Shown in pieces: positions 8,240 to 16,848 of a stretch of DNA of 32,284 nt (positions are counted from its first letter, which is position 1; each line of letters opens with the position of its first letter). The notes beneath the pieces are model-generated. The model made no database searches. It saw only the letters and a program-made list of their open reading frames with translations, and was not told where the DNA came from. Origin of the DNA: Hyphomicrobiales bacterium (lineage in GTDB: Bacteria > Pseudomonadota > Alphaproteobacteria > Rhizobiales > Beijerinckiaceae); NCBI GenBank assembly GCA_019237205.1, contig JAFAHO010000355.1, positions 1 through 32,284 of the forward strand, read 5' to 3'. The position numbers were made by a program, and so were the translations under genes.

Positions 8240-8603
8240 AGCTTTGTCGACTCCCGCTGGATCCTCATCTCCGAACAGACCCAATCATCCAATCGACGCG
8301 TCTTTCTATACTACGCGACAACGCGCCGTCGCACGTAGCGGGCCCGCTGAATTTGTCGCCCGGTTGAGACGGCCACGCCCGTCTCACTGACGATGAAGCC
8401 GACATTGGCAATGTCGCTCGTTCTCCTGGCTCATCATGGCGATCGCGCTCGCGCGGCCGAAGACGCCGCTGGCGATCCCTTTGGATGGGCAGGCTGTCTA
8501 GCGCCTCCGCCCTGGCGACGCCGGCTCCTACAAACGCCAGACTGACGACAAAGCGTGTTTGCGGGAAAGCGCACGGTTGCAGCGAGGTAAACGGGCACCC
8601 ATT
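8240..8603. other. Intergenic region with a possible broken exported peptide
   Basis: The stretch between the unknown periplasmic gene and the repeat array. ATG 8393 to TGA 8545 on the plus strand gives 50 residues: a signal-peptide-like start (MKPTLAMSLVLLAHHGDRAR) followed by GDPFGWAGCLAPPPW and then Arg-rich residues. The first 35 residues resemble the start of an exported protein and the rest looks frameshifted. No strong ribosome binding site was seen. Confidence 0.3.
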
Positions 8604-8850
8604 GCAGGCTGTAAGAGACAGTGACTGTTCTACAGGCTGTAAGAGGCAAAGGCTATCTTAGAGTCCTGCAAGAGGCAGTGGCTACCGTTTACAATGTAAA
8701 AGGCAGCGCTATCTTGGAAAAGGCAATGGCTGTCTTACAGAATGCAGGTGGCAGAAGCTGCGTAACAAACTGTAAAAGGTAACCGCTAGATTAACACCGT
8801 AAATGTCATGCTACCTTGCAATTGCATAGGCAATGGCTATGACGTTATAG
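8604..8850 (+). repeat. Nine-copy degenerate tandem array (~28 bp period) upstream of xoxF
   Basis: The core AGGCAATGGCT or a close variant starts at 8616, 8644, 8673, 8701, 8721, 8749, 8777, 8803 and 8828. Spacings are 28, 29, 28, 20, 28, 28, 26 and 25 bases. Several copies are preceded by TGTAA(A/G)A and followed by (A/G)TCTTA. The core is itself a partial dyad (AGSCA-N-TGSCT). Composition is much more AT-rich than the surrounding DNA. The array ends about 250 bases before the xoxF start. It may be a multi-site regulatory region or a minisatellite; there is no unique spacer of CRISPR type. Confidence 0.8.
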
Positions 8851-9101
8851 GGATACACAACTTAAATTCCACTTGCGCTCACAATTTGGTCGAGATATGT
8901 TTTCTTCGGTTTCGGCGGAGGAGTGCGGGGACGGGTTCCTCGGCACAATATTCGGAGGCAGGCGGGATTCTCTCCAAAGGGCCTATTCGTCTCCCTCTGT
9001 TGTAACGCTGTCGACGCCATCTGAAGCAAAATTGCTCCTGCAAAGCGCGGAATAACGCGGCAAGTTTTGTTCGGCTAGAGAAGCATACTTGGGAGGAATC
9101 G

Positions 9102-10982
9102 ATGCGCAGACTCTTGCTTGCAAGCTGCTTTGGCGTCTCGGCCTTGTTCACAGCCGGCTACGCCACCGCTAACGAAGAACTGATCAAGTTATCGTCGGAC
9201 GCCAAGCAATGGGTGTTGCCGACGGGCAACTACGCGAATACCCGCTATTCCGAGCTGAAACAGATCAACGCGGACAATGTTCACAAGCTCGCGCCGGTCT
9301 GGACTTTCTCTACTGGCGTTCTGCGGGGACACGAGGGCGCGCCGCTGGTTATTGGCGACGTAATGTATGTACACGCGCCATTCCCGAACACTGTCTTCGC
9401 GCTGGACCTCAACAACGACGGCAAGATTCTCTGGAAATACGAGCCGGAGCAGGATCCGAACGTCATCGGAGTGATGTGCTGCGACACGGTCAATCGCGGC
9501 CTCGCGTATGGCGACGGCAAGATCTTCCTGCATCAGGCGGACACGACGCTCGTCGCGCTCGACGCCAACACGGGCAAGCTCGTATGGTCGGTCAAGGACG
9601 GCGATCCGTCCAAGGCCCAGACCGGCACCAACGCGCCAATGGTCATTAAGGACAAGGTGTTAATTGGCGTTTCGGGCGGCGAGTACGGCGTCCGCGCGTG
9701 GATCTCGGCTTACGACATCAAAACCGGCAAGCTTGTCTGGCGCGGCTATTCCATGGGTCCCGACTCCGACATGTTGATCGATCCGGAGAAGACGACAAGC
9801 CTCGGCAGGCCGGTCGGAAAGGACTCCAGTATCAGCACGTGGCAGGGCGATCAGTGGAAGATCGGTGGCGGCACGACCTGGGGCTGGTATTCCTATGATC
9901 CGGACCTCAACCTTGTGTACTACGGCACGGGCAACCCATCAACCTGGAACCCCAAGCAGCGGCCCGGCGAAAACAAGTGGTCGATGACTATTTTTGCGCG
10001 GGACGCCGATACCGGCATGGCCAAATGGGTCTATCAGATGACGCCCCACGACGAGTGGGATTATGACGGCGTCAACGAGATGATCCTGACCGACCAGAAG
10101 ATCGATGGCCAGGATCGCAAGCTGCTGACGCATTTCGATCGCAACGGCTTCGGCTACACGCTCGATCGCGTCACAGGCGAATTGATCGTTGCGAACAAAT
10201 TCGATCCGAAGGTGAACTGGGCCACCGGCATCAATACGGACAAGGCTTCGCCTGACTATGGAAAGCCGATCCGGGTCAAGGCGATGTCGACCGAAGCCAA
10301 CGGCGAGGACGTCAACTCGAAGGGCGTCTGCCCGGCGGCGTTGGGCTCCAAGGACGAGCAGCCGGCGGCCTATTCGCCGCAAACTGAGCTCTTCTACGTG
10401 CCGACCAACCACGTCTGCATGGATTACGAGCCGTTCAAGGTCAGCTACACCGCGGGTCAGCCCTACGTCGGCGCCACGCTGTCGATGTACCCGCCCGCGG
10501 GTGACAGCAACATGGGCAACTTCCTTGCATGGGACGGCAAGACCGGCAAGATCGTCTGGACGGATCCCGAGCGGTTCTCGGTCTGGTCGGGCGCTCTGGC
10601 GACCGCGGGCGGCGTCGTCTTCTATGGCACGTTGGAAGGTTATATGAAGGCGGTCGACGCCAAGACGGGGAAGGAACTTTACAAGTTCAAGACTCCGTCC
10701 GGCATTATCGGCAACGTAATGACCTATGAGCACGGCGGGCGCCAGTATGTAGCTGTTTTGTCTGGGGTCGGCGGCTGGGCGGGCATCGGCCTCGCGGCCG
10801 GTCTGCTGCAGCCGGAGGCCGCGGCCGCTTGGCACAATGCCGTGACAGGTCAGAAGAACCTTCCGGAACAGTCCAAGATCGTCGACACCGCCGGTCTTGG
10901 CGCAGTCGGCGGATACGCGGCGCTGTCGAACTACACCGCCCTCGGCGGCACGCTGACTGTATTCGCGCTACCGAGCGACTGA
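9102..10982 (+). CDS. xoxF: Lanthanide-dependent methanol dehydrogenase XoxF
   Basis: A 626-residue PQQ-dependent dehydrogenase that oxidises methanol to formaldehyde (possibly on to formate) in the periplasm. The signal peptide spans residues 1 to about 23. The adjacent-cysteine disulfide that contacts PQQ is Cys126-Cys127. In the propeller core, Glu194 (GGEYGVRAW) and Asn278 (GTGNPSTWN) are the expected metal ligands and Asp320 the catalytic base. The second Asp of the DYD motif, Asp322, is the extra ligand that marks lanthanide enzymes; calcium-type MxaF has Ala there. The length matches XoxF. GGGAGGA lies at 9091-9097. Upstream is the 28-bp repeat array; downstream, past a strong hairpin, are xoxG and xoxJ. 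The gene looks fully intact. Confidence 0.97.
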   Translation: MRRLLLASCFGVSALFTAGYATANEELIKLSSDAKQWVLPTGNYANTRYSELKQINADNVHKLAPVWTFSTGVLRGHEGAPLVIGDVMYVHAPFPNTVFALDLNNDGKILWKYEPEQDPNVIGVMCCDTVNRGLAYGDGKIFLHQADTTLVALDANTGKLVWSVKDGDPSKAQTGTNAPMVIKDKVLIGVSGGEYGVRAWISAYDIKTGKLVWRGYSMGPDSDMLIDPEKTTSLGRPVGKDSSISTWQGDQWKIGGGTTWGWYSYDPDLNLVYYGTGNPSTWNPKQRPGENKWSMTIFARDADTGMAKWVYQMTPHDEWDYDGVNEMILTDQKIDGQDRKLLTHFDRNGFGYTLDRVTGELIVANKFDPKVNWATGINTDKASPDYGKPIRVKAMSTEANGEDVNSKGVCPAALGSKDEQPAAYSPQTELFYVPTNHVCMDYEPFKVSYTAGQPYVGATLSMYPPAGDSNMGNFLAWDGKTGKIVWTDPERFSVWSGALATAGGVVFYGTLEGYMKAVDAKTGKELYKFKTPSGIIGNVMTYEHGGRQYVAVLSGVGGWAGIGLAAGLLQPEAAAAWHNAVTGQKNLPEQSKIVDTAGLGAVGGYAALSNYTALGGTLTVFALPSD

Positions 10983-11007
10983 GCGGCCGAGTAACTCGAT
11001 GAGGGGG

Positions 11008-11050
11008 AAGGGGCCCGGCGCATGCGGGCACAGCACGCGCCGGGCCCCTT
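11008..11050 (+). terminator. Very strong hairpin between xoxF and xoxG
   Basis: A perfect 14-bp stem pairs AAGGGGCCCGGCGC (11008-11021) with GCGCCGGGCCCCTT (11037-11050) around a 15-base loop, starting 26 bases after the xoxF stop. The tail (GCTATTGCG) is not a clean U-run. It probably acts as a partial terminator or a 3'-end stabiliser that raises xoxF mRNA above xoxG-xoxJ. Confidence 0.75.
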
Positions 11051-11080
11051 GCTATTGCGCCCGGGTCTGAGAAACGAACG

Positions 11081-11608
11081 ATGTCCAAATCGAAATTCGC
11101 GCTCGCGTCTGCGCTTGCGCTGACGTTCACTCCAACTACGCCGCTCGGCGCCCGCGCCGAACCGCCGGGAGATCCAACCGCGGTCACCGACGACAGCGGC
11201 AAATGGCGCGACAAGAATGGCGATCCGACCTACAAAGTGTCCGCGGACGGGACCGTGGACTGGTACACCTATTCTGGTTTCCGCCGATATCATTCGGATT
11301 GCCATGTATGCCACGGCCCTGATGGGGAGGGCTCGTCATATGCGCCTGCGCTTGCGGACAAGCTCAAGACGATCGCCTACGCCGAATTTTACGGAATCGT
11401 CGTCAGCGGCAAGAAGGACCTTGGCGCTGGCAACGAGAAGGTCATGCCGGCCTTTGCCGAGAACAAGAATGTGATGTGCTATCTCGACGACATCTATATC
11501 TATCTGCGAGCGCGCGCTCAGGATGCGATCCCGCGCGGACGTCCGCCCAAACATGCGGACAAGCCCGCCGCGTTCGACGAGGCCGAAACGAAATGCATGG
11601 GCGAATGA
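11081..11608 (+). CDS. xoxG: Cytochrome c XoxG (cytochrome cL), electron acceptor of XoxF
   Basis: A 175-residue periplasmic cytochrome with a signal peptide (1 to about 26, ending GARAE). It has one haem motif, CHVCH (74-78), and a probable axial Met122 in KVMPAFAENKN. The motif CYLDDIYIYLRARAQDAIPR is typical of the MxaG/XoxG family and distinguishes it from ordinary cytochrome c. XoxG accepts electrons from PQQH2 in XoxF and passes them to a cytochrome of the c2 type. It starts about 100 bases after xoxF, beyond the hairpin; its ribosome binding site is weak (GAGAAACGA). xoxJ follows four bases after its stop, so these two are co-translated. Confidence 0.93.
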   Translation: MSKSKFALASALALTFTPTTPLGARAEPPGDPTAVTDDSGKWRDKNGDPTYKVSADGTVDWYTYSGFRRYHSDCHVCHGPDGEGSSYAPALADKLKTIAYAEFYGIVVSGKKDLGAGNEKVMPAFAENKNVMCYLDDIYIYLRARAQDAIPRGRPPKHADKPAAFDEAETKCMGE

Positions 11609-11612
11609 TCGA

Positions 11613-12464
11613 ATGGCGAGCGGCACAAAATTGATCGTCGTCGCAACGCTCGCGCTGATCGGCGTCGCCCTTGCGGGCGTAGCAGGCGCCCAGGACGCCG
11701 ACGCGGAAGATTCGATCGAGTTGATCGACCCGCACGTCTTTCGCGCTTGCGCCGATCCGCGCAATCTTCCTTTCTCCAACGAGGCAGGCGAGGGCTTCGA
11801 GAACAAGATCGCCGAGCTATTCGCGGGCGAGCTTGGCAAGTCGGCCGCCTACGCGTTCTATCCTAGCGCGACCGGCTTCATTCGCAACACGCTCAACGCG
11901 CATCGTTGTGACGTTGTCTTGGGAATCGCTCAAGGCGACGACCTCGTTCAACCGACCAATCCCTATTATCGAACCAGTTACGCCGCAGCGTATCGCACGG
12001 GCGGCCCGCTGGAGGGGCTGGACTCCCTGAGCGACCCTCGCCTGATGACCGCGAAGATCGGGATCGTCGCGGGAACGCCGCCCGCGACCTATCTCGCTGA
12101 AAACGGGCTGCTCGGCCGGATCAAGTCGTATCCGCTCGGCGTCGACACGCGATACGATTCGTCGACCCATGACATGATGGACGACTTGGACCGTGGCGAG
12201 ATTGACGTTGCGTTGCTCTGGGGTCCGATCGCGGGCTATTATGCATTAAAAGCCAAGACGGCAACGACGGTCGCCCCGCTCCTGAAGGAACACGACGGCC
12301 CCCAGATGGTCTATCGGATTGTCATGGGCGTGCGCCATTCCGATCAGAATTGGAAACGCGCGCTTAACAAGTTGATCTCCGAAAATCAAAGCAAAATTCA
12401 AGCGATCTTGAGATCCTTCGGCGTGCCGTTGCTCGACGAGAGCGACAAGCCGATCACACCCTGA
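11613..12464 (+). CDS. xoxJ: Periplasmic solute-binding-like accessory protein XoxJ
   Basis: A 283-residue protein from ATG 11613, four bases after the xoxG stop. A signal peptide (1 to about 26, GVAGAQDA) is followed by a family-3 solute-binding fold: FRACADPRNLPFSNEAGEGF, then IGIVAGTPPATYL and the lobe-closing IDVALLWGPIAGYYAL. In xox operons this gene encodes the MxaJ-like protein XoxJ, which is thought to bind partially folded XoxF and help activate it rather than transport a solute. Longer in-frame starts upstream would overlap xoxG and lose the signal peptide, so 11613 is preferred. Confidence 0.93.
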   Translation: MASGTKLIVVATLALIGVALAGVAGAQDADAEDSIELIDPHVFRACADPRNLPFSNEAGEGFENKIAELFAGELGKSAAYAFYPSATGFIRNTLNAHRCDVVLGIAQGDDLVQPTNPYYRTSYAAAYRTGGPLEGLDSLSDPRLMTAKIGIVAGTPPATYLAENGLLGRIKSYPLGVDTRYDSSTHDMMDDLDRGEIDVALLWGPIAGYYALKAKTATTVAPLLKEHDGPQMVYRIVMGVRHSDQNWKRALNKLISENQSKIQAILRSFGVPLLDESDKPITP

Positions 12465-12625
12465 TTTTCCCGAGCGCGCGAACTGTAATCCCCCTGATTT
12501 GTGGAGCGTTCGCGCGCCTCGCCGCGCTGGCGACGAAGCCCGCCAAAACTCAACGAAACTTGCGCGTCTCAACGCGGAACGCGCGGCGAATAGGATTGGG
12601 CGCGTGCGCCGCGGCGCACAAGTCG

Positions 12626-13246
12626 CTAAAGAGCCGCTTGCACGGCGCGCGCGATTGCTCCGATGCGCTGTTCAATGAGCGTCGGGGTCTCGCAGACGTA
12701 AGCGATTGTCTGGCGGCGATCGTCGAAGACGCGTACGTCCCATCGCAACCGCTCCTGGATGTCGGCGCCGGGCGGCGTCTGACCCTGGTTCTGGTCCGCT
12801 GACTTTTGAACGGCCTCGTTCTCCGCGCGGATACGAACGGCCATGGCGCGCTGTTTGCGACCAAAACGTTCCAGGCCATCGATAATTTGGGACCGTTGTT
12901 GCGACAAATCCTGAAACGCGGCGGCGAAAGCTCGCAGCAGCTTCGCGTCCGCGTCGGCCCCCGCCTTCGCCTTGAAGTCCGCAATCGCCGACTCCACGTC
13001 GGCGATCGGAATTCGCCGCTGCGTCATTTTCGCCGCCAGATCCGCAATGTCGCTTTCATCTCGCCAGCTCTGCGAGTTCAGATCGAGTTCAGGTCCCAAC
13101 CAGACCGCGGCGAGCGAATAGGTCGCCACCTTGATCTGATGACAAGGCCAATCCGGATCGGCCGTCGCGACAGACTGTGCGATTGCGTGCGACGCCAATA
13201 AGCCCATGATCGCAATCGCGAGGACGGCGCGGAACGCAGCATGCAT
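12626..13246 (-). CDS. Periplasmic protein of unknown function, convergent with xoxJ
   Basis: A 206-residue product with a signal peptide (1 to about 23, SHAIAQS). The mature part begins DPDWPCHQIKVATYSLAAVW with a LGPELDLNSQSWRDE segment, and it ends with a Cys in IAYVCETPTLIEQRIGAIAR. The two mature cysteines could form one disulfide. The middle is helical, Gln/Ala/Arg-rich and probably coiled coil (about residues 65-150). No enzyme motif is visible. The gene faces the xox operon tail to tail. From memory, proteins starting with a WPC-Q-KV motif recur near quinoprotein dehydrogenases, but no function is assigned. Confidence 0.75.
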   Translation of the reverse strand: MHAAFRAVLAIAIMGLLASHAIAQSVATADPDWPCHQIKVATYSLAAVWLGPELDLNSQSWRDESDIADLAAKMTQRRIPIADVESAIADFKAKAGADADAKLLRAFAAAFQDLSQQRSQIIDGLERFGRKQRAMAVRIRAENEAVQKSADQNQGQTPPGADIQERLRWDVRVFDDRRQTIAYVCETPTLIEQRIGAIARAVQAAL

Positions 13247-13474
13247 ATGCGTTTCCTCTTGACCCGATCATAGGATTCCCCTTGCGCCCAATCAAGCCGC
13301 CTCGCGTCGCAGATGCGCGTTCAACTCATCGGTTTGGCCTGACAAAAGGGGCGCACGGCGGGACGAATGGCGCCCGCGTAGTTCGGGGGCAGATGCAATG
13401 ACTCGCATGCGGGCCAGCGCGGTCAACTCGGCGGAAACGGGCATCGTGCTGCGGCTCGGCGCCGGCCCGTCACC

Positions 13475-13745
13475 GCGCATCGTAACGACCTGTCATGCCG
13501 CTCGTTCGCCAACGCCGTGCGCTCCAGCTTCATGCCTTCGCCTGCAATCTCGGTAACCTGCCTGCGCACGCTCGGCACGCTCGATCCGATCAAAGCGAGC
13601 CTCAAGAAAAAGTTGATCAAGATCGGCGCGAAGGTTGTGAGCCACGGCGGCCATGTCGCGCCCAATTGACCGAGGCCGCTGTTCCGAGAAATCTGTTCCC
13701 GACATTTTTCGGTTTATCGCGGAACTGTGGTCGCCGCCGGGCACG
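13475..13745 (+). pseudogene. IS1380-family transposase C-terminal remnant, frameshifted
   Basis: Pieces of an IS1380-type (DDE group 1) transposase C-terminus appear in three frames in the right order. These are NDLSCRSFANAV, then QLHAFACNLGNL, then KKKLIKIGAKVVSHGGHVA, then LTEAAVPRNLF. In intact relatives these form one continuous segment, so at least three indels separate them. Everything upstream, including the catalytic core, is missing. The remaining DNA up to adhC (about 280 bases) holds nothing recognised. Confidence 0.7.
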
Positions 13746-14024
13746 TCAACAGCGAAACGAAGCTCAGCCTGCCACGCGCTCCACGTCTCGACGACAGAAA
13801 GTTCGGCAGCCCTCTCCGAGTGACCGCGAGCCGGCACGCCTGCAAACATATCTGCACCCCACAGCGATGTCTTAGCGGCTTTTCAGTCTTGTCAAAGTCT
13901 TGCGACAGGCGCAATCTCAGTCCGAGACGGAGGCCGTCATCTTGCGAATGTCGGCTAACGCAGCGCCCGAAAGTCGGCGACGCTCGGCGCAAGCTGGCGC
14001 TCTTTTTCTGGGGAGGGCCAAGGG

Positions 14025-15152
14025 ATGAAGACGAAGGCCGCGGTCGCCATCGCCGCCGGAAGGCCGCTCGAGATCAGCGAAGTCGATCTAGACGGGCCTC
14101 GCGACGGCGAAGTCCTCGTCGAGATCAAAGCGACGGGCATTTGCCATACCGATGAGTTCACTCTCTCCGGCGCCGATCCGGAGGGACTCTTTCCGGCCAT
14201 TCTCGGCCACGAGGGCGCGGGTGTGGTAGTCGACGTGGGGCGTGGAGTGACGAGCGTCAGCAAAGGCGACCACGTCATCCCCCTCTACACACCCGAATGC
14301 CGCCAGTGCCCGTCTTGTCTGTCGCGCAAGACCAATCTCTGCACGGCGATCCGCGCCACCCAGGGGCAGGGCGTGATGCCCGACGGCACATCGCGCTTCT
14401 CCCACGACGGCGACAAGATCTTCCACTATATGGGCTGTTCGACCTTCTCGAACTTCACGGTCCTGCCGGAGATCGCGGTCGCGAAAGTCGATCCCGCCGC
14501 GCCTTTCGACAAGATCTGCTACGTCGGCTGCGGCGTGACGACGGGCGTCGGCGCGGTGCTCAATACGGCGAAGGTCGAGGCGGGCGCGACGGCGATCGTC
14601 TTCGGCCTCGGCGGCATCGGTCTCAACGTCATCCAGGGCCTGAGGCTCGCCGGCGCAGACATGATCGTCGGCGTCGACATCAACGACGACAAGAAGGCCT
14701 GGGGCGAGCGCTTTGGCATGACTCATTTCGTCAATCCGAGGGAGGCCGGCAAGGACCTTGTCCCTCATCTCGTCAACATGACCAAACGCGGCGCCGATCA
14801 GATCGGCGGCGCTGACTACACGTTCGACTGCACCGGCAACGTCGCGGTCATGCGTCAGGCGCTGGAAGCCTGCCATCGGGGCTGGGGCCAGTCGATCATC
14901 ATCGGCGTCGCCGGCGCAGGGCAGGAAATCTCGACCCGCCCGTTCCAGCTCGTCACTGGTCGGGTGTGGAAGGGCACCGCCTTCGGCGGCGCGCGCGGCC
15001 GCACCGACGTGCCCAAAATCGTCGACTGGTACATGGCCGGGAAGATTCAGATCGATCCCATGATCACCCACACGCTGAAGCTCAAGGAGATCAACAAGGG
15101 GTTTGAGCTGATGCACGAGGGAAAGTCGATCAGAAGCGTCGTGGTTTATTGA
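14025..15152 (+). CDS. adhC: S-(hydroxymethyl)glutathione dehydrogenase (class III alcohol dehydrogenase)
   Basis: A 375-residue zinc alcohol dehydrogenase that oxidises S-hydroxymethylglutathione to S-formylglutathione with NAD+. Also called flhA or frmA. Catalytic zinc ligands are in [12 protein letters not shown] and GHEGAGVV. The four structural-zinc cysteines are in CRQCPSC and the following TNLC. The nucleotide-binding [12 protein letters not shown] is followed by an acidic VGVDINDDK, which favours NAD+. The insert [13 protein letters not shown] is typical of class III enzymes. GGGAGG and AAGG lie just upstream of ATG. gfa follows 21 bases downstream, so the pair forms a formaldehyde-oxidation operon next to the methanol dehydrogenase genes. 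Confidence 0.96.
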   Translation: MKTKAAVAIAAGRPLEISEVDLDGPRDGEVLVEIKATGICHTDEFTLSGADPEGLFPAILGHEGAGVVVDVGRGVTSVSKGDHVIPLYTPECRQCPSCLSRKTNLCTAIRATQGQGVMPDGTSRFSHDGDKIFHYMGCSTFSNFTVLPEIAVAKVDPAAPFDKICYVGCGVTTGVGAVLNTAKVEAGATAIVFGLGGIGLNVIQGLRLAGADMIVGVDINDDKKAWGERFGMTHFVNPREAGKDLVPHLVNMTKRGADQIGGADYTFDCTGNVAVMRQALEACHRGWGQSIIIGVAGAGQEISTRPFQLVTGRVWKGTAFGGARGRTDVPKIVDWYMAGKIQIDPMITHTLKLKEINKGFELMHEGKSIRSVVVY

Positions 15153-15173
15153 TCAGAACACTAGGAGGAAACG

Positions 15174-15749
15174 GTGCCGGAATCGGAAAAACTTCATCCC
15201 ACAATTGATGCAGGCGTTAAGCCGACCGACCCGAACTTCGCCGGCGGGACATTGGTCTGTCTCTGCGCGACGAGGCCCGTTAAAGTTCGAATCGAGGGCC
15301 AAGTCGCTCACAATCACGCTTGCGGATGCACGAAATGCTGGAAGCCGCAGGGCGCCGTCCTTTCCGTGGTCGCGGTCGCGCCGCATGACAAAGTGACGGT
15401 GGTTGAGAACGGCGACAAGCTGAAGGTCGTTGATCCAAGCGCTCTCATACAACGCCATGCCTGCGTCGAGTGCGGCGTTCACATGTACGGGCCGGTCGAG
15501 CGCGATCATCCGTTCAAAGGGCTGGACTTCGTTCACCCCGAGCGCTTTCAGGAGTCCGGCTGGGCGGCGCCGGGCTTTGCGGCTTTCGTTTCCTCGGTGA
15601 TCGAGGCGGGCGTCGATCCGAGTCGAATGGAGGGGATCCGTGCGCGCTTGCGAGACTTGAAGCTCGAGCCCTACGATTGCTTGTCGCCAGCGCTGATGGA
15701 CTATATTGCGACCTGGACCGCACAGCGGTCAGGCGCCTTAAAAGCCTGA
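15174..15749 (+). CDS. gfa: S-(hydroxymethyl)glutathione synthase (glutathione-dependent formaldehyde-activating enzyme)
   Basis: A 191-residue zinc protein starting at GTG 15174 behind a strong AGGAGGA (15163-15169). It carries the Gfa/CENP-V cysteine ligands CLC near residue 27, ACGCTKCW, and CVECGVH, plus the family C-terminus with [20 protein letters not shown]. It condenses formaldehyde with glutathione, or delivers glutathione near the dehydrogenase, supplying AdhC's substrate. It sits directly behind adhC. Together they handle the formaldehyde made by XoxF, as in the xox-flh clusters of other alphaproteobacteria. Confidence 0.95.
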   Translation: MPESEKLHPTIDAGVKPTDPNFAGGTLVCLCATRPVKVRIEGQVAHNHACGCTKCWKPQGAVLSVVAVAPHDKVTVVENGDKLKVVDPSALIQRHACVECGVHMYGPVERDHPFKGLDFVHPERFQESGWAAPGFAAFVSSVIEAGVDPSRMEGIRARLRDLKLEPYDCLSPALMDYIATWTAQRSGALKA

Positions 15750-15951
15750 ATCGAAGGCTGTGGCTCGTCGCTCCGAAAGAGATCCGGTTTCGAAAGTCCG
15801 GAAGATTATCCAGGCAATCGCGGGATCGGGGGCTCGAACCGGCAGACGCGCAAGCCCCACCCTTTGGTCATGGTCATGAAGCGCTGTGGAAAGCGGGCCG
15901 CGGATCCGCGAACGTTGCGTCAATGAGTCGCACGACGAGCGGCGACGTCGA

Positions 15952-16158
15952 TCAGGCCTTCTGGCCCCCTGCGCCGGGATACGCACACCGCCAGCGCGCG
16001 ACTCGGCTCGCCGGATGTTCCCCGGACCAGGCGGCGACATATGGCGGCGCCTGCATCATGCACTGCATCAGCGACCCCTGCGAAACAAACCGTAGTCGTT
16101 GTTCTTGGCATTGGTCTGGCGCGCTGAGCGCGCACACCGTGAGTATCAGCTCAATCAT
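15952..16158 (-). CDS. Small conserved-looking Cys protein of unknown function
   Basis: A 68-residue product from ATG 16158; an AGGTGG lies just upstream. It starts MIELILTVCALSAPDQCQEQ, has a central SLMQCMMQAPPYVAAW, and ends VARWRCAYPGAGGQKA. The four cysteines and the hydrophobic start match a family of very small proteins common in Rhizobiales, whose function is unknown to me. The N-terminus may be a membrane-targeting helix. A longer frame upstream of ATG 16158 exists but adds Arg-rich residues unlike the family. Confidence 0.6.
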   Translation of the reverse strand: MIELILTVCALSAPDQCQEQRLRFVSQGSLMQCMMQAPPYVAAWSGEHPASRVARWRCAYPGAGGQKA

Positions 16159-16288
16159 CGCCCACCTGTCTTCAAGCGAGGACTCGTATCGTCGCCTCCG
16201 AAAATATGACAATTATCCTGGCGGCGACAATATCGGCAACACCGCGTCGAGGCTCGCTGAATCACGCCATTGGCCAGCGTGTAAGTAT

Positions 16289-16385
16289 CCCCGTGAAAGC
16301 CGGGGGCTTTAGGATGTGAACCGCTCAAAGCGGTAGGACGGGTCGCTGACGCGGCCCCATGAGGTTGGAGCCGCCTGAAAGCGGC
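16289..16385 (-). mobile_element. IS200/IS605-type right end with three hairpins
   Basis: Downstream of the transposase fragment on the minus strand lie three stem-loops with similar loops: GCCGC/GCGGC (16370-16385), ACCGC/GCGGT (16320-16334), and CCCC/GGGG (16289-16305). The stem series and the CTAAAGCCCCCGGCTTTC terminal sequence are typical of the single-strand-recognised ends of IS200/IS605 elements. Confidence 0.65.
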
Positions 16386-16389
16386 TTGG

Positions 16390-16494
16390 TCAGCGCCAGA
16401 GGTTCAATTGTTCGAGCCTCCGATCCTCTTGGTTGCGGATGTAAGCTCGGATGGCCTGTTCGTCGCGGCCGACCGTGTTCACGAGCACGCAGGG
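16390..16494 (-). pseudogene. IS200-type TnpA (Y1 transposase) C-terminal fragment
   Basis: The minus strand reads NTVGRDEQAIRAYIRNQE followed by DRRLEQLNLWR and a stop at 16390. This is the conserved C-terminal helix and tail of IS200-family tyrosine transposases. Only about 33 residues survive: the HUH motif and the catalytic tyrosine region upstream are gone, replaced near 16500-16560 by the TonB-receptor remnant on the other strand. It supports an IS200/IS605 insertion whose left part was deleted. Confidence 0.7.
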
Positions 16495-16569
16495 CTCGGC
16501 TCCTGGTTTGAATTCGGATCGGGCGTCGACCGGGAAAGCTCCCGGAGGATTCGGGAATTGACGCCCTGG

Positions 16570-16805
16570 ACGGGGGACCGCCTACGCCAATTACACCGAT
16601 ATCGATGCGCGCCTCCTATCAGGTCAGCAAGCGATTGCAGGTTTATGGCCTCGTCCAGAACATATTCAATCAACACGATGAGACCTACGGCGGCCTGTTC
16701 GATACCGGCGCGCCGCCCCATGCCGCGCCCTTTCTGACCGACCCGCGCAGGCTGGGACCCGCAACGCGGTCCGCGATCTATGACGGGTTGAAATACAAAA
16801 TGTGA
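16570..16805 (+). pseudogene. TonB-dependent receptor C-terminal remnant next to lanM
   Basis: The last 70 or so residues of an outer-membrane TonB-dependent receptor. AYANYTDIDA in one frame is followed, after an apparent 2-base deletion in a CG run, by ASYQVSKRLQVYGLVQNIFN. Then come the ETYGGLFDT strand and a C-terminus ending IYDGLKYKM with the alternating pattern of a barrel closing strand. The plug and most of the barrel are missing, so it is not functional. It ends 43 bases before lanM on the same strand. By analogy with known lanthanide-uptake clusters it may descend from a lanthanophore receptor, but the substrate cannot be read from this fragment. Confidence 0.75.
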
Positions 16806-16806
16806 C

Positions 16807-16848
16807 GCGCAAGAAGACGAGCGACGGGAGCGAAACGAGGAGGTTGTC
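16807..16848 (+). repeat. Leader repeat copy 1, before lanM
   Basis: This 42-base leader ends at the lanM ATG and matches 17263-17305 (before the tolQ/exbB remnant) at 34 positions with one gap. Shared blocks include AAGACG, GGGAG and GAAACGAGG. It contains the GAGGAGG ribosome binding site (16837-16843). Confidence 0.7.

Noticed and set aside
8604..8850. CRISPR array
   Set aside because: The repeats are degenerate and follow each other almost directly; there are no uniform repeats with unique spacers and no cas gene.
9102..10982. Calcium-type MxaF instead of XoxF
   Set aside because: The DYD motif at residues 320-322 carries the extra Asp typical of lanthanide enzymes, and no mxaI gene is nearby.
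14088..15116. A 342-residue minus-strand frame opposite adhC
   Set aside because: Shadow of the conserved dehydrogenase gene, with typical antisense composition.
15800..15870. A minus-strand tRNA 3' half suggested by a GGTTCGAGCC-like T-loop
   Set aside because: The expected T-stem and acceptor pairing could not be formed and no anticodon arm was found.
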